Notes under the pieces: model-generated
Seen by the model: the letters and a program-made list of their open reading frames with translations, nothing else
The model's database searches: none
Told to the model about the DNA's origin: nothing
Made by a program: the position numbers and the translations under genes
Part shown: one piece after another, positions 1 through 12,800 of the stretch
Position numbering within the stretch: position 1 is the stretch's first letter
How the letters are laid out: every line of letters starts with the position of its first letter
Source: Malurus cyaneus samueli
Taxonomy: Eukaryota; Chordata; Aves; Passeriformes; Maluridae
DNA length: 64,000 nt
NCBI GenBank assembly: GCA_009741485.1
Contig: CM019215.1
Coordinates: forward strand, 83,829,536 to 83,893,535
Direction of reading: 5' to 3'

Positions 1-3000
1 AGAAAGCAGTACAATCTCTTTTGCCCTTCCCTGTTTGGTGATAGTGGTTCAAGGGTGTGGTAAAGCATCTTTTGAAATAAGCAGCTTTTGCCATGTCTTT
101 TGGCAGTGTTTGTGATAACAAAGGAAATAAATATAAAGGTGTTCTAAATTAATTAATTTTGGTGGCATCTCATTTTTTTGTGGACAAAGAAAACAGAGGA
201 ACTGTACAGACAGACAGAACTCTAGAAGGATGAGCAGAGCTAAATACCAGGATCGTAAGATGTTCAAGTAAAAGCAGGAAAAAAACCAAATTATAAGCTG
301 TTTACAATAACAAGGTCTATTGACAGGATCTTTTCCACTTAATGTGCTGGCATTTAGACTATTTGACATGAGCATTCTTTCTAGAAACTTTGAAAAGCTG
401 TCAGTACTTTGTTTTCTCTTTCCCTTTATTAGCTGTAAGGTTGCATTGAGAGAGATGGCTTGAATTTGCTGCAGTTCAGTGTGTGTTTCATCAGATCAAA
501 ACAGTTACTTTTTTTTTTTAATTCTGGGACTTTTGCCAAGATAATTTTACTTTGTTTCATTGTGATTTTTTTCACAGAGGAAGGGATGTTTCCCTTAGTG
601 CTGTATCAATAAGCAGGAATGACATGCAGATAGCTGACTCAGTGTTGGAAAGTCTGAGTGTGTTTTATGAAATCAAGAAAGTGACATGGAAGTTCACTGT
701 TTTTCTTCTCTTATATGAAGAAAGCAGTGACTGTGTGTGTGTTTGTGTGGGGAGCACAAAGAAAGCAGGGGGTTTTGTGAACAGCTCTAGCTCTCTTCAG
801 TAGAGATTCGTTAGTGCTCGTAAGAAAGGTGTAGTTTGAACACTGTTATTCCCTCATCTTCATGCCTGAAATGAAAAAAAGCAACTGCCAAAAAATTTTA
901 AAATCACAAAAGACCACCACATTAAACTTCACACCTCTGTATAAAGACTATAGCATGTGCCTATGTGTGCAGAGTATTTGGTACATCGAGGGTAGAAGAA
1001 AAAACTTTTACAGAAATTTTCCAGTGCAATCCTCAGTGCTCTGTATTTATGTCATGTCATGCAGCAAGCAGATTCCTTGGAGGGCACTTTCCCTTATACA
1101 AAATCGTGTGACAGATTTTAAATTAAAAAGCAAAAATTTAAGCCTGTGATATTTTCCTATATGCACTGATATAAGACAGATTTGCCTATAATATATAATT
1201 ACTGTTTCATTTGATACATGGTGGCTGAACTCTGTCTGTAGACAATGCAAAGTGTCTTTTTCACTGGGTCTGTAGAGGAACTTGTGCCAGACACTTCAGA
1301 GTGGTTTTAAGTTTGGCTCGGCTATGAAAAGAATTGGCTGCTTTTCCTTATGATACTTTGCAAGTCATGATGGATGGGAGGCAGGGAAGTAGGAATACAA
1401 GGATTTTAAAAGAGTAAATAATATTATGCAAAGTAGTTCAGGATCAAAGCTTTGTTTCTTGTCTGACCATTGAAAAGCTTCCATAATCCATGAGTAACAG
1501 GGACTGCTTTCAAAAATTACTTCAATTCTTTAGTTGAATTTTGCATTTTGTGGACTGTAGATGCATGTTTTGAGAGACAGCTGCTGTTGGGTGAGCTTGG
1601 TTACAAACCCTTAACAACAAGGATGTTTTCCTCACTGTCGGAATGTTTGTTAGGGGGATTCCAAATTATTGAATTGAAATAGCATGGGATAGTAGAACAG
1701 TTTGGTCCTTTAGGTGGAATTATAGATGGTTGGAGGTTTTGCTAAATTTAATTGCTAAACTAGCTGTTAAATTTATGTTATTTAAAACATTTGGTATCCT
1801 ATAATGAATTTAATGAAGAATTCTATATTAAAGATCAATCAAATTCCATTATGTAGTGTTTTTGTCAGGCTGTATGACAGAGAACTGTTGAATAACTAGA
1901 GATTTATTTTGCAGTAAAAAAATTCACACTCTGTAGATGAATCATCTATTATCCATAGTTATTCAGTATAAGACCTAAAACTTTATCCATGGATGGTCCA
2001 TCAGTAATCAAGAGATAAAGATTGTTAGTATGGAAAGGATTTGGAGGGATGAAGAGGGAAGAAAAGTTACAATGTTTTAATTCTAAAAAGATAAACCTAT
2101 TTTGCACGAAATACTGAATTTCATAAAGACACTAATGAAGTAATTTGATGTATATCAATTCCTTTATAAAGCAAATGAAGTACTGTTAGAAAATAAAATA
2201 AAATTACTTACCTGAATTGAGGATTCATACAGCAAATTAATTCATAAAGAGATGAAGATAGAAATCACTGTGCTCTTCCTGCAGTTGTCAATCACCTTTT
2301 AGAAAATGTTTGCATTGAATAAAAAAAAAGTCATGAATATAACTTCAGTTCCCAGGTACAGTACATCTCTTCTGGGCTGTTAAAAGAATGGACAAGAAAT
2401 ATATTAATTCAAACAAACAAAATCTTACTTACTAGAAGGATTTATAAAACAATCATTTCTTATAACCTTGAAAAAAATCATACTTTTACAGTGATCTGTA
2501 TTTAAATGTCCAGCTAACTGTTTTCATTGTGCATTTCTCCTTAATGGATTAAAGTATTCTATGCTGAATAGTATGTGGTGGAAATAGATGTCCTGACAAA
2601 ACTTTTTTTACATCAAGGCTTCAAAATTTCAACAAAGTTTAAACATTATTTAGATATAACAATTATTTTACAAAGACTACTTTTAACATGAGCAGGCCAC
2701 CCACAGTGTTGACTAGAGAAAATGGCATGCAAGCCACCCAGCGAGACTGATGTAATTTTTTTCATCTTTGCTTAAAGTATAGTCACTAGACCAGATAATG
2801 TAGAAACTTCTACGTGCAATGATCAAAAAGGCTAAAACAGTTACACTTTTTTTTCCTTTTTTTGGTTAATTAAAAGTAAGCCATAAGTTGAAAAATACAA
2901 ATATTCACATGCAGCGTAAGTCTTCTCTACTATAGAAGAAATTTTATAAATTTGTGTTAGGAAACAATCTTTATTAGAAAATAGAGTGCTTTTTAGTTTG

Positions 3001-3730
3001 GATAGAAAAAGTTTTAAGACTATATTTAATGTATTTATTGAAGAGTATTCATTGATAATATAGGGACTTAAATATGTTAAATTGTTGACCAAGGCTTAAT
3101 CCTGTGTGTGGGGAAGCCAATAAGACTTTTAATGCAATGTGAAGACATTTTGTGTTCATTCTGTTACAGTCACCAGCTAGTTAGGCTTTTTTAGTCATGG
3201 CATTGTCTTTGTCTTAACCACTGATACTTTTAAGTGACTCAAATATTGTTAATAATTTATAAGACTTGACTTGAAAATGTTAAAAAATTGTTTGCAAAAC
3301 CCACTGATAATTTTAGAAGCTCTGATATTAATTATCAAAATGAAATTGTGCTTTTTAAAAAAAATAAAACTTTCTATGACTTTTTCTATATCCTGAGATG
3401 CATAATTTGGTTGTAAAATGTACATCTGGAGCCAAAGCAAACTATAAAATATCTGCAGCAAAGCTAAGCATTTGAAATAGGAAAGAGTGATTGTTTTTAA
3501 TCGCACAGGGGTCTTAACCATATTAAAATGCTAAGTGGTTCACTTTGAAATAGAATTTCAGCAGTTGTAAAATGCTAACACAGTTGAACAAAAAAGTATA
3601 AAAATCAGCAATAATTACTCATTTGCTCTAAAAAAACCCTTGAATAACTCATTAAAATGAAGAAAATGTGTCTATGATTTCAACTAACTACTTACTACAC
3701 TTTTCCTTACTGTCACCCTTTTTGAAACAG
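1..3730 (+). other. EXOC2: EXOC2 intron, 3' part only
   Basis: This AT-rich sequence ends in the acceptor of exon 1 (ttttgaaacag). I looked for the preceding human-like coding segment (residues before 248) and did not find it. A short GT-rich tract near 731-755 and T runs are the only simple-sequence features noticed. Open frames here are short and resemble nothing known to me. Confidence 0.75.
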
Positions 3731-3876
3731 GAGCCAGTAACACAGCAGATACCTTGTTTCAAGAAGTGCTGGGTCGCAAGGACAAAGCTGATTCAACGAG
3801 AAACGCGCTTAATGTTCTTCAGCGCTTTAAATTTCTCTTCAATCTTCCCTTAAATATTGAAAGAAATATCCAGAAG
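3731..3876 (+). CDS. EXOC2: EXOC2 exon 1 of window (human 248-296)
   Basis: The acceptor is tttgaaacag and the donor is cagaag|gtataa. The exon starts with the last two bases of a codon (xGA, Arg in human) and ends on a complete codon. It encodes [20 protein letters not shown] and continues to [12 protein letters not shown], with no difference from the human segment as remembered over 48 residues. The segment is charged and helical and lies within the Sec5 family domain. Confidence 0.97.
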
Positions 3877-6800
3877 GTATAATCCTTTAAAGATAATTTT
3901 CTATTTGCTGAAAGTAACCGTTTGACATTAGTCTCTTTCTTGATAAATGTAAATGCTTGGTTTTGTTTTTAAGGGCGATTATGATGTGGTTATTAATGAC
4001 TACGAAAAAGCCAAGTCCCTCTTTGGAAAGACAGAGGTTCAAGTATTCAAAAAATGTAAGATATGGGTTCCATTACTTAATTGTTTGGGCTTTTTTTTTT
4101 TTAACTTAAAGGCTGAAAAGCACATAGGAGACCAAAGAGCTTTATATGGGCTGGATACAGATTTTCATCCATACAAATTATGGATTTATAGGAGCCAAAT
4201 ACTCTAGTCAATGTTTCTGGCAAGTTTTCTAAGTGAGGTATACGCTACAAAATGTGAAATCACAGCCAATTTTATTTACTTTTTCAGGCTTGGTATTACT
4301 GGATGTAAAAAAAGATTACAGTAATTAAAATGTGACTTTGAGTATCTTTCTCACATATTGTTGGAAAGACTTAAAAGTCTAATTCTCTGTTTTTTTAAAA
4401 CTGTCATGTATATTTTTTAAAACTGTCATGTATAAAATTTTCAGATGTGGGCTTGTTTGAAAATTACTTATATTGATTTCCACATTAACTCCAGAAGTGT
4501 CTGATACCCTCGTAAAATAACATAATTTTCAGTTCATTGCACTGCTGAAGGACACATTGGATTTATTTCTGCTCCCTATTCGTAGATTATGCTGAAGTTG
4601 AAACCAGAATTGAATCTTTACGAGAACTTTTGTTGGATAAGCTGCTTGAAACTCCATCAACATTGCATGATCAGAAACGTTATATAAGGTATTCATTTGA
4701 CTAGTGACTTCATCAGACATATGGTGTTAGAAGTGTATTTAAATGTTTCCTAAGTAAAGTAGTGACTAGTTTTACTGTGGTTTAAACAACTGATTTTAAA
4801 TCTATGAGTATTTTGAGACTTTATGATTATGTGATGACAATGGAATGGTACTGGATTGTTTATTGAATGACTGAAAAGCAGCTCTTGAATGAGAACAATT
4901 TAATGAAGCATAATTGAGATTTGCATTTAATTTTTTTTCAATCTTTAAGGCATGTTGACATTCTATTGCTTTCTCTAAACCAGCATATTCCAAGCTATGT
5001 TTGAAATGATCACTCCTAGTTTGCATACTTCAAAATAGGTTCCTTATTAACTTGTCTTATACTTCAGCTTGACTTGATGTTGAAATGGAATCATTCTGAG
5101 TCAGTTAACAGGGAGGTTTTAATCCATAATGTTCTGTTGTTTGGTATTGGCTCTTTCACTTCTCAAGCTAAACAATGTAGTTCTTTTGCATTTCATGAAC
5201 ACGAGCCAGTTCCCCAGTTTTCATTAACATTTGCAGGTTTTCTGTTTTTCACAAAGCTGATCTCTGTTATAGGGCTACTGAGATGAGTTGATGTAGACTT
5301 TACCCTTTCAGTCCTTGGTGCCAAACTTCAGAGTGCTCTGGAACATTTGCTGGCTTTGTTTAGAAAGCTTTTGAGGCTTGAATGCTGCTAGGGCTCCTAG
5401 TGTGTCTTGACAATCTCAGTGTTTTTATCAGTTACCTTAAAAGGAACAGACCAAATGTGCTGTGCAGGAAACATTTGTAAAATTCAGACACCTCCACAAG
5501 GTCTCGAGTGTTTCGTGTGTGCACGAGGTCCAGTCATGCAGCTCCAAGTGTGGTTTTGGTGTCTTAGGCCCCTTTACGTTGTGTGAGTTTATGAGCAGTG
5601 ACCTGTCTGCATTGATGTGGAGAGCTGCTCACTCTTCTGGATGCTGCATAAACACTGCCTAATAATTGGAACTAAATAATTGTTTTTTAAGACGAATAGT
5701 TAAACATTTCGTGTCTGTGAAAGTGTCACTGGCTATTCCTTTTCTCTGTGACACGTGAAAACTTTAAAGAGCAGCCGCTTAACCTAAACCAGGTCTCGTG
5801 ACCCTTTCCTAAGGATTCTTTGAAAGACTCATGATTGTGCATGTACTTGATTCTGGTTGAGTTTTGTTTGAGGTTTTTTGTGGGGTTTATTTGTTGGCTG
5901 TGTTTTTTTGTTTCTTGGGATATGGGGGTTTGTTGTTTTCATGGGTTATTTTTAAGGTGTTTGTTTTTTTTTCCTAGCTCCTTACATTGAACTATTTAAT
6001 TTTTAAAAGAACCCCAGCCTATGTTAAAGCAGACCATGTTAATGTAACCAAATTTATTCCACATGTAGAAAGTATAATGAAGAAGAACAGGGAATGGATG
6101 AATGTGGAATAATTTAGTTATAATGAATAAACAGAATCCCAGCCAACAAAATTATTAAATTAGTTTCACTACTCTAGATATACACGGTATTAGTGTAACT
6201 TTTCTCAAGAAGAGGTATGAAGTAAATTTTCTTCAGAGGACTTCAGCTATAATAAAATTAGAAAAATCCAAATTGTAAAATAGTTTGCATAAACCCTGCT
6301 ATTTTTATGAGAGTTTTTCCTTTCCTGATACATTTGTTTTGTATGTCTCTGAAGTTGAAGGCTGACCAAGACCTAAAATACTGTGATTTTTCTCCCTCAG
6401 ATGTTTATTGTTCATAATTAAGCTTCAATTCATATTTTCTCCATCATATTAGGGTATTTACACTGTTAATTATTTTATATTGTTCAGAAATCATTTACCA
6501 TAGCAGTTAGCAGCCAATTATGTGTATGTATTTCAAGACCAGTGGTAATTTTTTCTTAATGTTGTGCCTAAGAAAAGACTGAAGTCCCCCTTAACACGGA
6601 GAAGGATTTGAGCTCATAATTTGTAAATGTCACCCTGTCAGAATGATTGGTTGTGTAATTTTCTCATCCATCCAACCAATGCTACTTTGACAGTTTATTT
6701 TTTTGTTTGAGCACTGCAGACCGTTGTTAAAGAAGACTGAATTTTGCAACACAGTCCTAATTAACATTAGGTATTATTGTAGTAAAACAGCTTTTGTGAG

Positions 6801-9800
6801 TGAGTTAAACATTCCTGCACTGCTTAAGATAGTGTATCAGTGTAGTTCGCTTTAAGCATCTTGAATTTTCTTAATCTGTGCCAAGTCTCATTAATGCAGG
6901 ACTGCCTTAAACAGTGGAGCAGCTACCAATTTTTAAAAATCCTCTCTTGAAGGTACTGTTGTCAGATAGTCTTGAATACCTTACATGAGACTACATTTCT
7001 TTTGTGTTCTCTTCAAAATCACACCAACTGGTTTCTAATACTCCTCTCTCCCTAAAGACAGACCGTGTTTTGCTTCTGCAAATTAGAAGCTCCTGTCCTT
7101 TTTGTTATCTCTTCCCCTCTCTTTTTGAACAGACTTTGGGCACAAAAAAAAACCAGACCATAACAAACAAAAAACCCAGGAGCTCAGTTTACATATGTTG
7201 GTTCATGCATGTGCTAAAATTAGTGAGCTGCCAGAAATTAATTCCTTCTGTAATTACTAGTTAAGATTACATGATGATACAATCAGAACATATACAGTAG
7301 GAAGAAGAATACCCTGCTTTATGTGTGTGAGATGCCATCACTGGACCCAGTGAAATCTGAAGGACTAAACTGTAACCTTGCAGATAAAGAGCTTTATTTC
7401 CTGCATACTTTACTAGAGCCAGAACTGGAAATACATATTAATATGGTATTAGAGATGCATGGGAGTTTTTATTTCCATAAGATTTTTTTGTGGAATTTTG
7501 CCTCAGTAATTGAAGAAGGACGAATGCAAAACTCCTGTTTGCAGTAGATGTGTGTGTCTTAATACCTATTTTTGCATTTTTAAAATAATGTAATAAAGTA
7601 AAAATATTTCTTAGTGCATCCTTGGTCTATTTTAATGAGGTCTTCAGCGTGTCAAGTCAGAGCTGTGATTTTTGGACTGGATTTTACAGATATCTTTCTG
7701 ATCTTCATGCGCCTGGGGACCCAGCTTGGCAGTGCATTGGTGCTCAACATCAGTGGATTCTGCAGCTCATGCACAACTGTAAGGAGAGCTATGTTAAAGA
7801 ACAAAAAGGCAAGGATACATTTTTATTATACCCTTATACATATACATGTATATTTGACATTTAGGAATTTGTCATTTCCTTTTATTTGACAAATTCTAGT
7901 GTATAGAGGATATTTTGGTGTTTACCCATCAATTTTGATAGCTTTTTACAAAGTTGAGTACTGACTTATATTTTTAATTTATTATATTATAAAAGCAAAA
8001 CAGCAGTTGGAATTTTCTTTTTGCTTAACTTGCAACTTTTAAGCTCCTTACATGGGAAAACATTAAATTTCAATCACTTGTCTGGTTTACCATTCTCTTG
8101 AAACATTTGTTTGAGGTCACACCAAGTTTGGATTGTTCGCTGAATCTGCCAGTTAGATTTCTGTGTCACAAGATATTCCATTAGTAAATGGATACACAGG
8201 ACACAGGGACACAGTGGAATAAGGCAGAATTCCTTGATATGTAGTGAATGATATTATGTGGTTCTTGTGTTCTTTCTTCGTATATGCGGTTTCAAAATTT
8301 GGGTTACAGTGAATCTGCACAGACTTATGTGCGGACAAAGGGGATACTTAGGCAAAGTTATTGTTAATATCAATATGAATACATAGTTGTATTCTGTCTT
8401 TGCCAACCTTGATCCTCAAAGAAAAGTTAAAGTATTGCTTGCAGGTGTGGCAGCAACTTAGCTACAAATTAGCATGACCTATCATATTAGCCTACATATG
8501 TAAAGCCTTCCAGCAGATGAAGACTGCTGGCCTGACATTTCAAACAGTAAAATCTGAAAACTGGATTTTCAAATTAGGAAATTAGAAGCAGTGTCTTGTT
8601 TCTCAAGAAGTCTCACAGAGTTTGTTGCCAGTTCTGAAATGAATAGGTGTATTGGAATCTGGCATCCCTTGGCTTATAGGTAGCTCCCATATTTAGTCTT
8701 ATCCCAAGCCAAATAAGGTGTTTCATTCTGAGAAACCACAGAAGTTTTACTGAGCTGGAGATGCTGCAAAAATGTGCTTTAAATTTTCTGCAGGAGTCTT
8801 TATGTCACAGAGGTTGTGACATGGGGCATGGAGTTCACAGGGTGCATCACTTGGGACAGTGATGTCAGTAAGTTTTAGCTTAAAAGGGTGCACAGACCAT
8901 CTTTGTTCCACTACATGGTGTGAAGTGCTGTGGAACAAGCTGGAATTCCAAATTGTTTTCCTGGCCTCTTGGTCAAAATTCAGGATGTTTCCAAAGCCTC
9001 TCCATCTTCTTTCCTCATCAAAACTCTTCATGAAACACCACCACCAGCATCGCAATGTTCAGTTTTCAGGAGCAAAACTCACTTGTGAAAACAGCCATGA
9101 TTAACAATTATAAGCTTCCTTCTTCTCTCACTTGCATAATTTTTATTGCCATTTTCCAGCTTTTTAGCAAGAAAAAGAGACATGAAGATATTTAGTTCTC
9201 AAGACTTTAAGTTTTAGTAGTCTGTACAATTTTGATATGCAGGTTCCAATGAATGAGTACATCTAAATTCCTTGCTTTGTATTGAAAGTCTCAACCTGTT
9301 TAGTATTTTTCTTGCGAGAAATCTGCTTGCCTCAGCCTTAATATCAAAGGGGCTGTTACGTTACAGCTTTGTTCAGCTCACAGAACAGGGAATTTAAATA
9401 ATTTGAATGTCCAACAAATGCATGTATGAATAGTTAATTTTATGCATGTATGAAAGAAGTACTAACAGCTCATTGAATTCCAATGATTCTCTTCTTCCAG
9501 TCTTCTCTGTGGTTTTTTATTATAGTTTTTTGTACAGGTTTTAAAATACTTAAGGTGATTGAATTTCTCACTTAGTATCTAGTAGGACAAAGAAAAGTTG
9601 ATAAGAGTGATTTTTCCTTTCCATAGTTTTTTAATTTTGACATAAACCAGGTGGGAGATGGAGAAAAGAAAACTCAGAAGGGTTGGTTTTAACTGCCAAG
9701 TAGAACAACGATGATTGTGACCAGAATGTTGTGACACGGAACGCATTTTAATGTACTTTAATAGGTGTATGCTTTTCAAACAGAGAAGGTGTGGAGTTTT

Positions 9801-12800
9801 ACTCCCTTTGGTGGGACCTAATCAACTTAAAGTTAGAAATGTTATTTATATGTTCATCAATTCATAGGCTCTTTTTAAGATAAAATAATAATAAATTTTC
9901 AAGCATTTAAGTCTTCTATTTTACACATGCTTCAAAAAAAGATTTTTTCCTTTGTTTATCAAGCATTTGGAAGAAGAGGTGTCATAAGAGTGATATTCTA
10001 ATGAAAAGGGCATTAAATTTTTTTCTAGGTTTCTGTTTTCAACAGGGATAATAGCCATTGTTTCTAGCAGATGGCAGTTTTTATATTATGAATGCTGGAA
10101 CAAGTAGACGGCAATTACTGTTCCACCTTGAGCATACCAACTATTTTTGGCCATTCTTACCTTAATTCTTTTGCCAGCTGAATCTGTGGGCTCAGACTGA
10201 GTCAAAACTTTTCAGCATAGTAAACTTAAGCCTCAGTAACAGATAGTATCTATTTTTACATTTCTGCAAAATTTTTCACCTTCCAACTGAGCTTACACCA
10301 AAGTATTTTGCTGCTATTTTATTAGTTTTGTGAGTAGAACTGTGCTCTGAGTTATTTCACATGACTTTTACTACTTGAAATGGATTTGGAATTAGACAGT
10401 CTCTGCTTTTCTTGCTGGATAATGTTGGGGTTTCTTTAACCATTCTGGACAGGATTTTTGCAGCTAAGTGTTAAACTGCAAATATTCTCAAAGGATTGAT
10501 TTGCTGGCCATGATGTATTCAGGAAGGGAAGGTTAACACTGCAATTATTTCCTAAACAAGCTAAAACATAGTCCTAAGTAAATGCTAAGGACAACTTACT
10601 CCAAACTTAGTTGTTAGTATGACAAGTCAACAGTATATTCTAGGGGACAAAATTGTTCATGTTGTCTCCACACAACTAGAAGTCATTACAACTGAGATAA
10701 TGCTACTTCTATATTAGAAAATGAGATTTTCTCCTCCCTCCTGTAGGACATTGTGACTTATCTCATCCAGGCCAATAGTATGGCAGTCAGGAAAAATCCC
10801 CAATATTGACAAGAAGTCTAGTTTTCTACATCATCTCTAAGATCTTCATCTGATGATTGCCTTCTTTTTATTAGCTGCACTTCCAAGGTTCTTCAGATTG
10901 AAGGAGAGGAGTGAGCTAATTTAGATGCTGAAGTGTTGGAAAGTGCTGTCAGAAAATTGTGTATTAGAGATATATTTAAATACATTTGTCTTAGGTTGAT
11001 ATCTAAGTACATATTTTTGATCTAAGTGTGAATCCTTCAGTATTATCACAAGAAAAAAAATTTAAAACCTCTGGACTTGTATTTACCCGCGATGAGCTCC
11101 ATTTTGTAGGAAATACTCAGCAGTTGGAATGATGTTCTAGATGTGCCAGGTATCATTTAGTATCATGACATGATGCATTCTCTGATGCAACCTGAAAGAA
11201 GAAACCGTGACAGGTTTACAGGGCTGTAATGATCTTGGAGTTCTTCCTCAGAATTTATTTCAGGGGTGAGCAGAAATCCTGTATGTTTCAAATACTGTCT
11301 GTTTCCAGTTAATCCAACTTGTGTTGATTTTATTTCCAAAAACTGAAAGGGTTTGATTAGCTCTGCTAAGCTTTGTCAAATAATTTGGCAGCATGACTTA
11401 AAAAGCTGACCACTGCCAACAGCAAATTGTTTAATTTAATCTTTCCTTCGGTTTTAATAATTAATCATACTAAATTCAGTAATCTGATCATTAGCTAATT
11501 GATTGCATTTATTTCAATCAAATAGGACAAGTAGGATGGGGAATTGTCTCAAGTCCTGTGTATGAAGTACTTTACAGCAGCATTTTGGAGTGTATTATAT
11601 CCCTTGAGGAATAACTTGGTATGTGTGTGGAAGTAGTGTTTCCCGTCAGTCTAAACAATCCTGTTGGTTTGCTGATTAATTTTGCATTATGTAGATTAAT
11701 GTTTCATTATATGCTAAGATATGGCTGTTGTTACTCACCCATCATTGCCATTAGCCTGTCTGTTCCTTGCTATAGCCAACCTTCCTCATAGGCAAAAAAA
11801 ATGCAGGCATGTGATGTTCGTGTTAAGAGAAGCTTTTTGAATCCAAGCCCACATGTTTTAAGGAGTGAGTGAAAGGGCAGATAAGATAGCAGATCAGAAT
11901 TTTTCCTACACTGAAGTATAAGTAGCCAGGACAAAGGGACAAACTGCATAGCCTAAGTCATACAGGAGATACCCAAATCATAAAACTCCCATGCTCCTGT
12001 CCTTGTATTAAACCCTTCTCATGCTGCTTTGATTGTCAGATTCTTTAATTAAAGGGGCAAATGATGTGGGACCCATGTGCAACTGACTGGAGTTCCAGCT
12101 CTGCTTATGTAGTAGTGCTTGTAAATATATGAATTTACTGCATTAAATAGAAAACTTAAAACGTTATCTGCCTCATTCACAGAATAGACAGTTGTGCTCT
12201 TTTATTGTTTTTTAACTTCATAACCATAAAAAAAGAAAGTTCTTCCTGAAGCACGGATGAATTATTGTTACGTGTCTATTCATATCATACTGTGTTTGGC
12301 CACTGGAAGGACCTGGAGTAGGTAAAGCCAGTTTGCTGCTTTTAGATTTAGCATGTAGGTGTGTTAAACAGAAGGAGATGAATGAGACAGCAAAAAATGG
12401 AAAAAGACCATTTTTTCAAGCCATGAATATAAAGGATGACATGGAAGAGCATATGCCCACTCAAAACGATGTTTATTAGATATCTAGTAAGAAGTATTTG
12501 AATGGTAAATTGAATTGTGCTGGTATTTTATGCCTTGTATTGCGTAAAGCCTGAATTGTTGCTTTTGACCTTTGATCTTAAGGTTTGTAGACATCTAGGG
12601 GCTTTCACTTCTGATACCTGGATACTGAATGGTTTCCTTCAGAAATGGTTTCCTTACGATTTTACATATTTTTAAATTTTAGCTATCCTTGGCAATTTCT
12701 CTATTATTAAGGTATAATTGTAGTTTTTGATTATGGTTTATGCTTCCCAGATATGTTGGAGTGCAGGAAACATGGAGAACATAATGACATAAAATGACAT

